This document shows, one piece after another, positions 18,089 through 26,344 of a stretch of 64,000 nucleotides of DNA. The DNA comes from Streptococcus respiraculi (lineage in GTDB: Bacteria; Bacillota; Bacilli; Lactobacillales; Streptococcaceae): NCBI RefSeq assembly GCF_003595525.1, contig NZ_CP022680.1, positions 1,638,001-1,702,000 of the forward strand. Direction: 5' to 3'. A model generated the notes under the pieces. That model ran no database searches and had not been told where the DNA came from. It was given only the letters and a program-made list of their open reading frames with translations. The number at the start of each line of letters is the position of its first letter. Position 1 is the first letter of the stretch. The position numbers and the translations under genes are program-made.

Positions 18089-19498
18089 ATGAAAATTATA
18101 AAGCTTCTTACAATAACTGTATTTTCAATGATTGTGCTTGTCCCCGTTGCGACTTTTCGCTTTGCACCACATATTTCCTCTGAGATCGATAACCGAATGT
18201 TGATGGAAAACCCATTTTCAACAGAGGCAAAGCAAGACGGCAAGACAGATCTAACAGATAATATTGAAAACTATGTCAATGACCGAATTGGCTTTCGAGA
18301 TGAAATGATTCTAGGATATACCCTCTTAAACGATCGTTTGTTTCATAAGATGGTCCATCCTAGTTACCAGTATGGAAAAGATGGCTACGTCTTTGGCTCC
18401 GGCCTTACCACATCGACCTATCAATATTCTGACTATCACGAGACATTTGCAGATATGGTCAAGGCTGTACAGGACTATTGCAATGAGAGAGACATTCCCT
18501 TCTTGTTTGTTTTAAATCCAGCAAAGCCTGCTGTGTTAACAGACCATCTCCCTGCTGGTATTAACTACAATCGCGATTGGGTAGAAAAATTCCTTGCCGC
18601 TCTTGATAAACGCAAGGTTCGGTATGTGGATAATACCGTCACTCTTCGTGCAGAGACCCAAGAAGGTAAAGCTGTCTTTAATCAAAAATATGATGCTAAC
18701 CATTGGAACGATTTGGGAGCTTTTTACGGGACTAATGCCATTTTGTCTGAGGTAAAACATGACTTTCCTAACGTGCAATTAAATCAACTCGAAAAGCTTG
18801 ATGTGTCTAGTCGGTTAGAAGTCACTTTACCCGTATCTCAGTTTCCAATCCACGAAGAGGTTCCTGTTATCCAAGTCCCTGCTGGAGATATTACAAGCGC
18901 TAAAACCGATGCATTCAAAGATGAATTGCAATTTGACCCAGCCTACCATACCTTTGCTTACTACCAAAATCGCTCTAAAATGAACACAAAAACACCAAAG
19001 GTGCTCATGTTCCAAGGAAGCTATATGAATAACTTTGGTCACAAATATTTAGCCAATGCTTTAGGGGAATACATCACTATTCAGGATTATCAAAATATTT
19101 TAAACTTTCCCTATTATTACAATATTTTCAAACCTGACATGGTCATCTTTGAAGTTGCTGAATATACTTTTTCAAATACCTACTTTAACTATGACAAGAT
19201 GAAACAAGTGGATTTCAATCCTGTACTTTCCGCCATCAATCATACCGAAGACTCTACAACTAAACAGGCTTTACCAACCAATCAACTGAGCATTGACAAA
19301 GGAGAAGCCCTTACTAAGATAAGCTGGAGAACCAATGCCGCTTACCAGTATGTGTGGCTAACATTAGATGAGAAAGTATATGATATGGAAAAAACCGAGA
19401 ACGGATATGTTACAACACTTCCAACTGAAACTCTCTCTGAAACTCCCAAAATAGAAATCATTTCGCAAGATGAGCAAGATATCTTATGGTACCAATAA
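18089..19498 (+). CDS. AlgJ/AlgX/DHHW-like exported O-acetylation partner
   Basis: I start at the ATG at 18089, with GGAGAG upstream, giving 469 residues. An N-terminal membrane anchor (about residues 6-25) precedes an outside domain. The domain has ENYVNDRIGFRDEMI near the N-terminus, an aspartate- and histidine-bearing YDANHWNDLGAFYG at about 200 and the serine-type segment LMFQGSYMNNFGH at about 310. These resemble the Ser/His/Asp sites of AlgX/AlgJ and the DHHW family, enzymes that place acetyl groups delivered by an MBOAT protein onto glycans. A strong terminator follows, so the pair forms a two-gene operon. The acceptor polymer is inferred from location only. Confidence 0.8.
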   Translation: MKIIKLLTITVFSMIVLVPVATFRFAPHISSEIDNRMLMENPFSTEAKQDGKTDLTDNIENYVNDRIGFRDEMILGYTLLNDRLFHKMVHPSYQYGKDGYVFGSGLTTSTYQYSDYHETFADMVKAVQDYCNERDIPFLFVLNPAKPAVLTDHLPAGINYNRDWVEKFLAALDKRKVRYVDNTVTLRAETQEGKAVFNQKYDANHWNDLGAFYGTNAILSEVKHDFPNVQLNQLEKLDVSSRLEVTLPVSQFPIHEEVPVIQVPAGDITSAKTDAFKDELQFDPAYHTFAYYQNRSKMNTKTPKVLMFQGSYMNNFGHKYLANALGEYITIQDYQNILNFPYYYNIFKPDMVIFEVAEYTFSNTYFNYDKMKQVDFNPVLSAINHTEDSTTKQALPTNQLSIDKGEALTKISWRTNAAYQYVWLTLDEKVYDMEKTENGYVTTLPTETLSETPKIEIISQDEQDILWYQ

Positions 19499-19570
19499 AC
19501 CCCTACTGAAAAGTATACCTAGTCCATCATAGACAAATAATCATCTTTAATCTTTGAAATATTTCAAGTT

Positions 19571-19620
19571 GAGCTTGTTAGTGATTCAAAAGCTGCATCA
19601 CTAACAAGCTCACTTTTTTT
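19571..19620 (+). terminator. Strong terminator of the O-acetylation operon
   Basis: GAGCTTGTTAGTGAT at 19571-19585 pairs perfectly with ATCACTAACAAGCTC at 19597-19611, followed by ACTTTTTTT. Confidence 0.9.
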
Positions 19621-19758
19621 ATGGTTTCAAGCCAGTTCTTCTCGCAGAGAAGAACAAGAAAACCACCAGCTAAGCTGGTGGCTAACAAGGCTTCTAGCTT
19701 TCATTTATTTTTCCTAGTATAATCTAATTGTTCAGGTTAGACAAAGGAGGAAAAATAA

Positions 19759-20232
19759 ATGACTAAAAGTAGTTATAGTTTATCATACACCAAATGGATG
19801 TGCAAATATCATATTGTCTTCACACCGAAGTACCGAAGAAAAGCCATATACTACAAAATTAGGCAGGATTTAATCGATATTTTCCGTCATCTATGCCAAT
19901 ATAAAGGAGTTGAAATTATTGAAGGTCACATGATGTCAGATCATGTTCACATGTTAGTTCTCATTCCTCCAAAACTTGCGATTTCTGAATTTATGGGCTA
20001 TCTGAAAAGTAAAAGTGCCTTAATGATATTTGATAAACATGCGAATTTAAAATATAAGTATGGAAATCGCAAATTTTGGGCAAGAGGCTATTACGTCAGT
20101 ACGGTAGGATTAAACGAGAAAACTGTTGCGAAGTATATCCGTGAGCAGGAAAAAACTGACATCGCTCTTGATAAGTTGAGTGTTAAAGAGTATGAAGATC
20201 CATTTTCAGATGGAGGTTTTAGAACAAGATAA
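19759..20232 (+). CDS. tnpA: IS200-family Y1 (HUH) transposase TnpA
   Basis: The 157-residue protein is full length for the family. It has the HUH pair in SDHVHMLVLIPPK (HVH at about 60) and a catalytic tyrosine candidate in VAKYIREQEK near residue 127. The N-terminus YHIVFTPKYRRK is typical. It cuts and joins single-stranded element ends recognised as hairpins. AGGAGG lies 9 bases before the ATG. A small hairpin, GCCCGT/ACGGGC at 20235-20250, follows the stop. No tnpB gene accompanies it. Confidence 0.93.
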   Translation: MTKSSYSLSYTKWMCKYHIVFTPKYRRKAIYYKIRQDLIDIFRHLCQYKGVEIIEGHMMSDHVHMLVLIPPKLAISEFMGYLKSKSALMIFDKHANLKYKYGNRKFWARGYYVSTVGLNEKTVAKYIREQEKTDIALDKLSVKEYEDPFSDGGFRTR

Positions 20233-20274
20233 AAGCCCGTTGTTACGGGCATTAGTCAAGTAATAGAAGCTAAC

Positions 20275-20362
20275 CTGAACGAAGTTCAGCGAGCGTCTTT
20301 AGACGCCCGCTGGAGGGAAACGGCTTATAGCCGGTGTACAAGCCACCCGTTTTCACGGGTGG
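20275..20362 (+). ncRNA. Four-hairpin structured segment at the IS200 right end (possible omega-RNA-like remnant)
   Basis: Four hairpins follow each other. CTGAAC/GTTCAG has a GAA loop. CAGCG-A-GCGTCT pairs with AGACGC-C-CGCTG. CGGCT/AGCCG has a TAT loop. CCACCCGT/ACGGGTGG has a TTTC loop. Dense folding at the right end is what RE-derived guide RNAs of TnpB systems look like, but no TnpB is encoded here. It may simply be the DNA recognition structure plus tnpA 3' RNA. Confidence 0.35.
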
Positions 20363-20492
20363 TTATGACTGCTCTATAATTTCTGTAGTGGGTAACTCCA
20401 CCGCAGAGGTTATAGAGCTTTTTGACTATATCAAAAAGTCCCATATGACCTATAATGAAAAGCGACAAAACTATCATTTTAGAAAGACTCAT

Positions 20493-21802
20493 ATGGAACA
20501 AACTCATTTTATCACACAACTGCTGGGAATTAAAGACCCTAATATCCTATTCGACAAGGAAATACTCGATATAAGAACCCATAAGGAATTGAAGGCAATC
20601 TTAGATTACCTTGCACCGCCTTGCCCTTACTATCAAGGACAGATGGGAAAATACGATTTCCAGCGTGAATCTAAGCTTCCTTTTCTTGATTGTGCTGGCT
20701 ATAGGATTTTGATTCGTCTCAAAAAGCGTCGTTTCAAGTGCAAAGACTGTGGAAAAATCGCTGTCACAGAGACTTCGCTTGTCCCTAAAAATCATCAGAT
20801 TCCAACCATCGTCAAACAGAAAGTTACCCAGCTTCTCATCGAGAAAGTATCCATGACTGAAATAGCCGACAGACTTTCCATCTCAACATCTACAGTTATT
20901 CGAAAACTCAATGAGTTCACGTTCAAGACTAACTTGAATCGTTTGCCTGAAGTGATGAGCTGGGACGAGTATCCCTTCAAGAAGGGAAAGATGAGCTTTA
21001 TTGTTCAAGATTTTGACACAAATAACATCATCGCTATCCTTGATGGGCGGACACAAGCAACCATCCGAAACCACTTTCTGCGTTATCCTAGAAAGGTTAG
21101 AAATCGGGTCAAAGTCATTACCATGGATATGTTTAGCCCCTACTACAAATTGGCTAGACAGCTTTTTCCACATGCTAAAATAGTGCTTGATCGCTTCCAT
21201 ATTGTACAGCATTTAGCTCGTGCTATGAACCGTGTCCGTACCCAAATCATGAATCAATTCGATAGAAAATCTCTTGAGTATCGAGCCTTGAAACGCTACT
21301 GGAAACCTCGCTTTTTTATTTCTAGGCTCAGGCTAAATCAGTCCACTGGACTGATTTACTTCAACAGGACAGTCGAAAACTCAGTGACAAGCGCTTTTAC
21401 CGCCCTACATTTCGGATGCATTTGACAAACAAGGAAGTAGTCGAACGTCTTTTGGGCTGCTCTGACGAACTTAGGAGGCATTATGACCTCTACCAGCTCT
21501 TGCTTTTCCATTTTCAAGAGAAACAAGCTGACTATTTTTTCGACTTAATTGAAGAACAGATAGAGGGTGTCAATCCATTCTTTCAGACTGTTTTTAGGAC
21601 ATTCATGAAAGACAGGGACAAATTTGAGAAGGCTTTGGTTTTACCCTATTCAAAAGCCAAACTGAAGGCTACAAATAACATCATCAAAATCATCAAGCGT
21701 AATGCCTTTGGATTTCGGAACTTTGAAAACTTCAAAAAGCGGATTTTGATTGCCATCAATATCAAAAAAGAGAAGACCAAGCTGGTCCTCTCTAGATGTT
21801 AG
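20493..21802 (+). pseudogene. ISL3-family transposase split by the 53-bp insertion
   Basis: Translation from the ATG at 20493 gives the N-terminal region (MEQTHFITQLLGIKDPN), an incomplete zinc finger in which CPYY replaces the usual CxxC, the later CKDC pair, the HTH and most of the DDE domain. Reading frame is lost at the insertion 21306-21358 and the first ORF ends at 21425. The remaining 128 codons, from 21416, hold LTNKEVVERLLG, YSKAKLKATNNIIKIIKRNAFGF and the C-terminus VLSRC. Apart from the insertion the gene looks intact, so a frameshift or in-trans supply would be needed for activity. Confidence 0.8.
21306..21358 (+). repeat. 53-bp palindrome-bearing insertion in ISL3 copy 2
   Basis: This is identical in sequence and position to the insertion at 1258-1310, with 11-bp arms TAAATCAGTCC and GGACTGATTTA at its end. 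Confidence 0.65.
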
Positions 21803-21933
21803 CTTTTCATCTACCTACTACAATTGACAAAGAGCCAGAAAATTGTCCAAAATGGACTTTTTCTTCAATCTGATGTATCTGCTGATTTGATGATGACATC
21901 ATCAAACTCACCATTAAAGTCTCAGAAATCGAA

Positions 21934-24900
21934 TTATTTTTCGTCTTCTGATTTCTTCTTGCCGAGTCCGAGAAAAGCCGCAAATCCTAACGCAGCAACG
22001 CCGTATGCAAATGCAGCATTTCCTGGAGTATCACCTGTGCGTGGCAATTTTCCTTTCGCTACTCCTACTGGTTTTTCTGGCGTTGGTGGAACCTGTGTTG
22101 TTGGTGGTGTTATTGGAGGTACTGGTATAGTTGGCTTCTTCTTGTACACATAGGTAACTTTCTTCTCACCATTGATGTAGCGACCGTTTGGCTCATCATC
22201 TTCTACACGTACCAATTCATAGCCATCAATCTCTTTTGGAGTTGTTGTATATGGATCATTTGGTTTACCTTTACTCTTATCTTGTGGTGCTAATGGAGTA
22301 CCATTTTCATCCACATAGTTAACTTCAAGTTCACCTTTTTCAATAACTGGTGTAGATTTCAAGCGGTAGATATAGGTAACATTTGTAATACCTCTTACAA
22401 CTTTACCATTTTCCACATCGCCGTCTTTCACTTTGACAAGTTCATAGACTTTGCCACCTTCCCCTGGGATTTCCTTTGGAATTTCCTTACCATTTTCGTT
22501 CGTGTGGTACTCAGTTCCAACTGGTGATGTTGGCGTATCAACGGTTGAATTTTTAATGACATTTCCGTCTTCGTCTACATAATGAACAGTGACTGAACCT
22601 GTTGGTACATAAGGAATTGGTGTATCTTCCTTCGGATTCTCTGGTGTTGGTGGGACATATTTTCCATTAGGATCTTTTGGCAATGGCTTGCTTGGATCTT
22701 TTGGATCGACTGGTACAAATCCATCAATATCTGGTAAACGTGGATCGTCATTTGGATCCTCTGGAGTCTCATCATAATCCACTGGTGGGATATTTTCACC
22801 AGTATTTGGATTTACTGGAGGAGTTAGTGGGTCATTTGGATCTGTTGGCTTAGATGGATCCACTGGGATGTATGGGATGTACTTACCTGGTTTATCCGTA
22901 GGTGTCTCACGTTTCTTGTACTCGTATTGGATTACTTGTTTGCCTTGGGCTACCTTGCCTGTAGACTTCGCTGAGCCGGCTTTCACCTTTGGAGCTCCAT
23001 CCGCATTTCTTACAAGAATGTATTCTACTCCTTTTTCGTCAAATAGGCTTTCTGGAGCTTCGTCTGCGTAGGCTGTGCCAACTGGGGTGTCTTGGGGTTG
23101 GACTACTTTATCTGTTTTGTTTTTGTAGTCTTTGTATAGACGTGTTTCACTGCCTTCTACGAAGTATTGAGCTGTTACTTCGCCACCAAGTTCTTCGTAG
23201 ACATAGGTAACTTCTGTCGTTCCTGGTGTAACTTTACCGTCTTCCTTTCCTTGAGTCAAGTTTGGTACAAGTCTATACTTCTTGCCGTCGTCTGTGGTGA
23301 TTTCGGTCGGACGGTTATCAGTCGTTGTATAGTCTGTTCCTGTATCTGAAGATGGAGTGTCAATTACTGTACCTTTTAGTTCTGGCCCCTTCTTATCATC
23401 TTCCTTGTCTTCGGTAACTGAAGTCGAGATATTGCCAATTGTTTTGCCATTGTTTCCAACTCCTGTGAGCGGATTGCCTTCTTTATCAACATAGTGAACG
23501 ATGACATCACCTTTTTGAAGTTCGTAGTAGTACACAACACGAGTAGTACCTTCTACGACTGTTCCAGTTTCTTTTCCAGAAACTCCTTCGGTTCCTTCGA
23601 CTCGTTTGTAGACCTTGCCATCGTCTGTGGTGATGGTTTCTGGGTGATTATCAGCCGTTGTATAGTCTTCACCAGTTGATGAAGCGGGGGTGTCAATGAC
23701 TGCTCCCTCCCATGTTGTGCGCTCAGTATCATCCTTCTTATCTTGGGTATCCGAGGTTGAGACATTTCCGATTTTTTGGCCCTTGTCTCCAGTTCCTGTG
23801 ATTGGTGTTCCTGTCCCCTTTTCACGGTAGAGAATCACAACATCACCCTTGACTTCACGATATACATAGGTGATTTTCTTAATCTTATCTGCTGCAATAT
23901 CACCAGTTGGGGCATCTGTCCCTAAGGCTGTCTTTGTCTCTGTCAATGCACCATTGGTTACTTTTCCTACTGGATAATCACCAGTTGGGACAAGTTCATA
24001 GGTTTTCCCTTCCGTTTTTCCTTCAGGAGCAGGCGTTTTGACAATTTTTGGATGGTAATCCTCTGTATCTGTATTGTAAGGGGTGTTTGCTTTTCCATCT
24101 GTAACAACTTTTTGGTTACCTTCGATAAGCTCATCTCCCTTTTTAAAGATCAATGGGTTTCCATCTTCATCCACATAGTTGACAATGACTGAACCTGGTT
24201 TTGCTTGGTAGTAGTAATAAACAGCAGAACCGATTGACCAGCTATTTCGGAGTGCAGTAGTTACTTCAGATGTGCTTAAAATAAAATTAGTTGTATTGTC
24301 TTTTCCACGAAGAATCGGGCTAGCAACACGATATGGTTTTCCTACTTCAACAACAGTACTATTTGGCAAGTCCGCATACTTTTCAACAGCAAAATCACCG
24401 TTTGAAAGAGCTCTAGACTTATCTTCAAATCTCCCACGGAAGTAGCGGGTATTGTCTTTACTAATCAGAAACGCTAATTCAGGTTTTGCTACTACATCCG
24501 CATCTGAATAATTTCGAGGGTCGTACAGCTTGTTCTCTTCAATCGAAAACTCCTCTAAATGGTTAAAGAAATACTCTGCTTCTGCTTTTTTCTTAGCCTC
24601 TGCCACTGTAGCTAAGGCTGCTTCTTTTTCTGGACCATCTACTAAAGCTTTTGCTACTTCTTCTTGCCTTTTTAGCTTAAGCTCTATATTATCTGGCAAC
24701 ACATAGGCTTCTACTTCCATTGTTCCATTATTATCAAGATAGGTTATTTTTCGATAAAGCGTAATATTTCCAGTTTTTTCTTGTCCTGTAGTTTCATCTA
24801 TTTCTCTAATTCCTGAAGGCCCCCTTACGACATTGCGGAGATACTGAACAGAACCTTTTCTTAAATCTCTAGTCGGAATCAAATCTCCCGAAGGATTACC

Positions 24901-26106
24901 TACTGTGTTGACATAATCGTAACCTTCGATGGTGATTGGGACTGTCTTATAATCAGAACCTCGCCAACCATATTGATTATACGGAGGGTGAATCTCCTCA
25001 TTTGTATCAATATCAAAATAACGGGACGGCTGTACCAACCATTCTGGCGCAGCAGTGACAACCTCCCTTGCCCAATTTATGTTACCAGATGAATTCACAC
25101 TAAAAGATCTACCAACAAAATAAGTTGAATTAGCACTGGTTGCAGCGATATCACCGTCTTTCACCGTGAAGTTAACCGTAAAATTATCAACCGTCAGTGG
25201 TACAACTGTCGTAGAATCAGAAAGGTCGAGTGTGGCATTGCCAACAGGCTTACCGTCCTTGAAGGCTGTAATATAGATTTTGCTTGGTTTTCCATCATCA
25301 GACTTTGGATCTTCCGCATCAACAGAATAAGTGAATTTTATCGGATGTTCTGTATCTCCATGGGCCTCTTTTAATCCTAGAATAGCCGTAGTGTAGCGAG
25401 ATGGTTCTGGGTCTTTCGGATCCGCTTCATTGACTGGCTTAACAGAGTAATCCGTTTTCCACTCTGGCGCTCCTTCTTCTACACCATTTTGGTTGGTTGC
25501 TCGTAAGGCCGAAGTTCCTGAAGTTACAAATGGTTGACCTTGGTTTGGAAAGGCTTCTTCTCTGCTCGGTGCTTTTGGCCAGCTTGCACGTCTTTCCGAT
25601 TCATTGCTTTCAGCGACTGGTTTTGTATCATTTGCAGAATCCTCTGAAGTAGGCTCTACCCCACGAACTTCCACTACTTCAGCACTTGTCAGACGACCGA
25701 CAAGGACACTATTTTCTAATACCGTGACTGAACCATCGCTATCTACAAGAACTTGAAAGCCTTCTGTTAAGTTATTATCTGAACGAACAGTCGCTACAAC
25801 AGCTGCTTTCTCAGCTTCGCTGAGATTAGCTACGTCCAGTACTTTCACTTTTTTCTGAACAGCTAACTGACGATCGGTTGAATTCACTTCTTCCACCGGG
25901 GAGGCTACAATATTTGTCCTATCTGTAACATCCGCATCTGATGTCTCATCTCCTCTTTGCTCTAGTGCTGGAGAAAACACTTCAATTGAGGCTTCTTCAG
26001 CCGCTACCTGATCTAAGCCTGCTATGAATACTGTCCCTAAAAGAACCGAACACGTACCAATCGTAAACTTGCGAATTGAAAACCGTTGTTTTTTCTTGAA
26101 AAACAT
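21934..26106 (-). CDS. LPXTG-anchored surface protein with six MucBP-like repeats
   Basis: The ATG at 26106 with AGAGGA upstream gives 1390 residues. A YSIRK-type signal peptide (FSIRKFTIGTCSVLLGTVFIAG) directs septal secretion. The mature N-terminal 590 residues form a unique region with a helical stretch (KLKRQEEVAKALVDGPEKEA). Six MucBP-like domains start at about residue 636 with motifs of the type VNYVDEDGNPL, VHYVDKEGN and VHYVDEDGN. A Pro/Asp-rich spacer (about 1063-1165) sits between repeats four and five. LPRTG at about 1354 is followed by a hydrophobic stretch and KKKSEDEK for sortase A. A role in adhesion to mucin or other glycans is inferred. It lies 100 bp from ISL3 copy 2, whose transcription converges on it. 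Confidence 0.93.
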   Translation of the reverse strand: MFFKKKQRFSIRKFTIGTCSVLLGTVFIAGLDQVAAEEASIEVFSPALEQRGDETSDADVTDRTNIVASPVEEVNSTDRQLAVQKKVKVLDVANLSEAEKAAVVATVRSDNNLTEGFQVLVDSDGSVTVLENSVLVGRLTSAEVVEVRGVEPTSEDSANDTKPVAESNESERRASWPKAPSREEAFPNQGQPFVTSGTSALRATNQNGVEEGAPEWKTDYSVKPVNEADPKDPEPSRYTTAILGLKEAHGDTEHPIKFTYSVDAEDPKSDDGKPSKIYITAFKDGKPVGNATLDLSDSTTVVPLTVDNFTVNFTVKDGDIAATSANSTYFVGRSFSVNSSGNINWAREVVTAAPEWLVQPSRYFDIDTNEEIHPPYNQYGWRGSDYKTVPITIEGYDYVNTVGNPSGDLIPTRDLRKGSVQYLRNVVRGPSGIREIDETTGQEKTGNITLYRKITYLDNNGTMEVEAYVLPDNIELKLKRQEEVAKALVDGPEKEAALATVAEAKKKAEAEYFFNHLEEFSIEENKLYDPRNYSDADVVAKPELAFLISKDNTRYFRGRFEDKSRALSNGDFAVEKYADLPNSTVVEVGKPYRVASPILRGKDNTTNFILSTSEVTTALRNSWSIGSAVYYYYQAKPGSVIVNYVDEDGNPLIFKKGDELIEGNQKVVTDGKANTPYNTDTEDYHPKIVKTPAPEGKTEGKTYELVPTGDYPVGKVTNGALTETKTALGTDAPTGDIAADKIKKITYVYREVKGDVVILYREKGTGTPITGTGDKGQKIGNVSTSDTQDKKDDTERTTWEGAVIDTPASSTGEDYTTADNHPETITTDDGKVYKRVEGTEGVSGKETGTVVEGTTRVVYYYELQKGDVIVHYVDKEGNPLTGVGNNGKTIGNISTSVTEDKEDDKKGPELKGTVIDTPSSDTGTDYTTTDNRPTEITTDDGKKYRLVPNLTQGKEDGKVTPGTTEVTYVYEELGGEVTAQYFVEGSETRLYKDYKNKTDKVVQPQDTPVGTAYADEAPESLFDEKGVEYILVRNADGAPKVKAGSAKSTGKVAQGKQVIQYEYKKRETPTDKPGKYIPYIPVDPSKPTDPNDPLTPPVNPNTGENIPPVDYDETPEDPNDDPRLPDIDGFVPVDPKDPSKPLPKDPNGKYVPPTPENPKEDTPIPYVPTGSVTVHYVDEDGNVIKNSTVDTPTSPVGTEYHTNENGKEIPKEIPGEGGKVYELVKVKDGDVENGKVVRGITNVTYIYRLKSTPVIEKGELEVNYVDENGTPLAPQDKSKGKPNDPYTTTPKEIDGYELVRVEDDEPNGRYINGEKKVTYVYKKKPTIPVPPITPPTTQVPPTPEKPVGVAKGKLPRTGDTPGNAAFAYGVAALGFAAFLGLGKKKSEDEK

Positions 26107-26191
26107 CCATTTTCCTCTACTTTCTATAAAAATATATCTATCTGACAAGCAGATGTCCCTCTCTGTGTGTCGACAGAAAAGAACCATAGCT

Positions 26192-26220
26192 ATTATAGCA
26201 CCATACCCCGAAAAATACAA
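26192..26220 (-). promoter_or_regulatory. Promoter of the MucBP surface protein
   Basis: On the minus strand TTGTAT (26215-26220) and TATAAT (26192-26197) are spaced 17 bases apart, giving a 5' untranslated region of about 80 bases. Confidence 0.65.
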
Positions 26221-26268
26221 CTATTTGAATTGTAATTTAAAAAATATAATTTCTAGCAGGTTTGAACC

Positions 26269-26314
26269 GCAAGCCATTTGTTAGACAAAAAATCTAACAA
26301 ATGGCTTGCTTTTT
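26269..26314 (+). terminator. Long terminator-like hairpin with no gene to serve
   Basis: GCAAGCCATTTGTTAGA at 26269 pairs perfectly with TCTAACAAATGGCTTGC ending at 26309, followed by TTTTT on the plus strand. No plus-strand gene lies upstream, so it probably remains from a lost gene or arrived with IS DNA. Confidence 0.7.
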
Positions 26315-26344
26315 GATGAAATTAAATTACAAAAATAAACTAAA

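Larger units (their letters stand above)
19623..20370 (+). mobile_element. IS200/IS605-type element carrying only tnpA
   Basis: The element has no terminal inverted repeats but has end hairpins. On the left are GTTCTTCTC/GAGAAGAAC (19635-19655) and CCACCAGCT/AGCTGGTGG (19663-19681). On the right is CCACCCGT/ACGGGTGG (20343-20362). A complete Y1 transposase lies between. The exact tips are uncertain by about 10-20 bases. The right end touches the left tip of the ISL3 copy at about 20371, whose first G is missing. Confidence 0.75.
20371..21836 (+). mobile_element. ISL3-family insertion sequence, copy 2
   Basis: The left tip GCTCTATAATTTCTGTAGTG at 20371 and the right tip ending at 21836 (complement GGCTCTTTGTCAATTGTAGT) match those of copy 1. 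Length is about 1466 bp. The 3' half is nearly identical in sequence to copy 1, whereas the 5' third is clearly diverged. Confidence 0.88.

Noticed and set aside
327..21836. Classical composite transposon formed by the two ISL3 copies
   Set aside because: No matching 8-bp target duplications at the outer ends, both transposases are broken, and an IS200 element lies at the inner tip. Recombination between copies is the safer statement.
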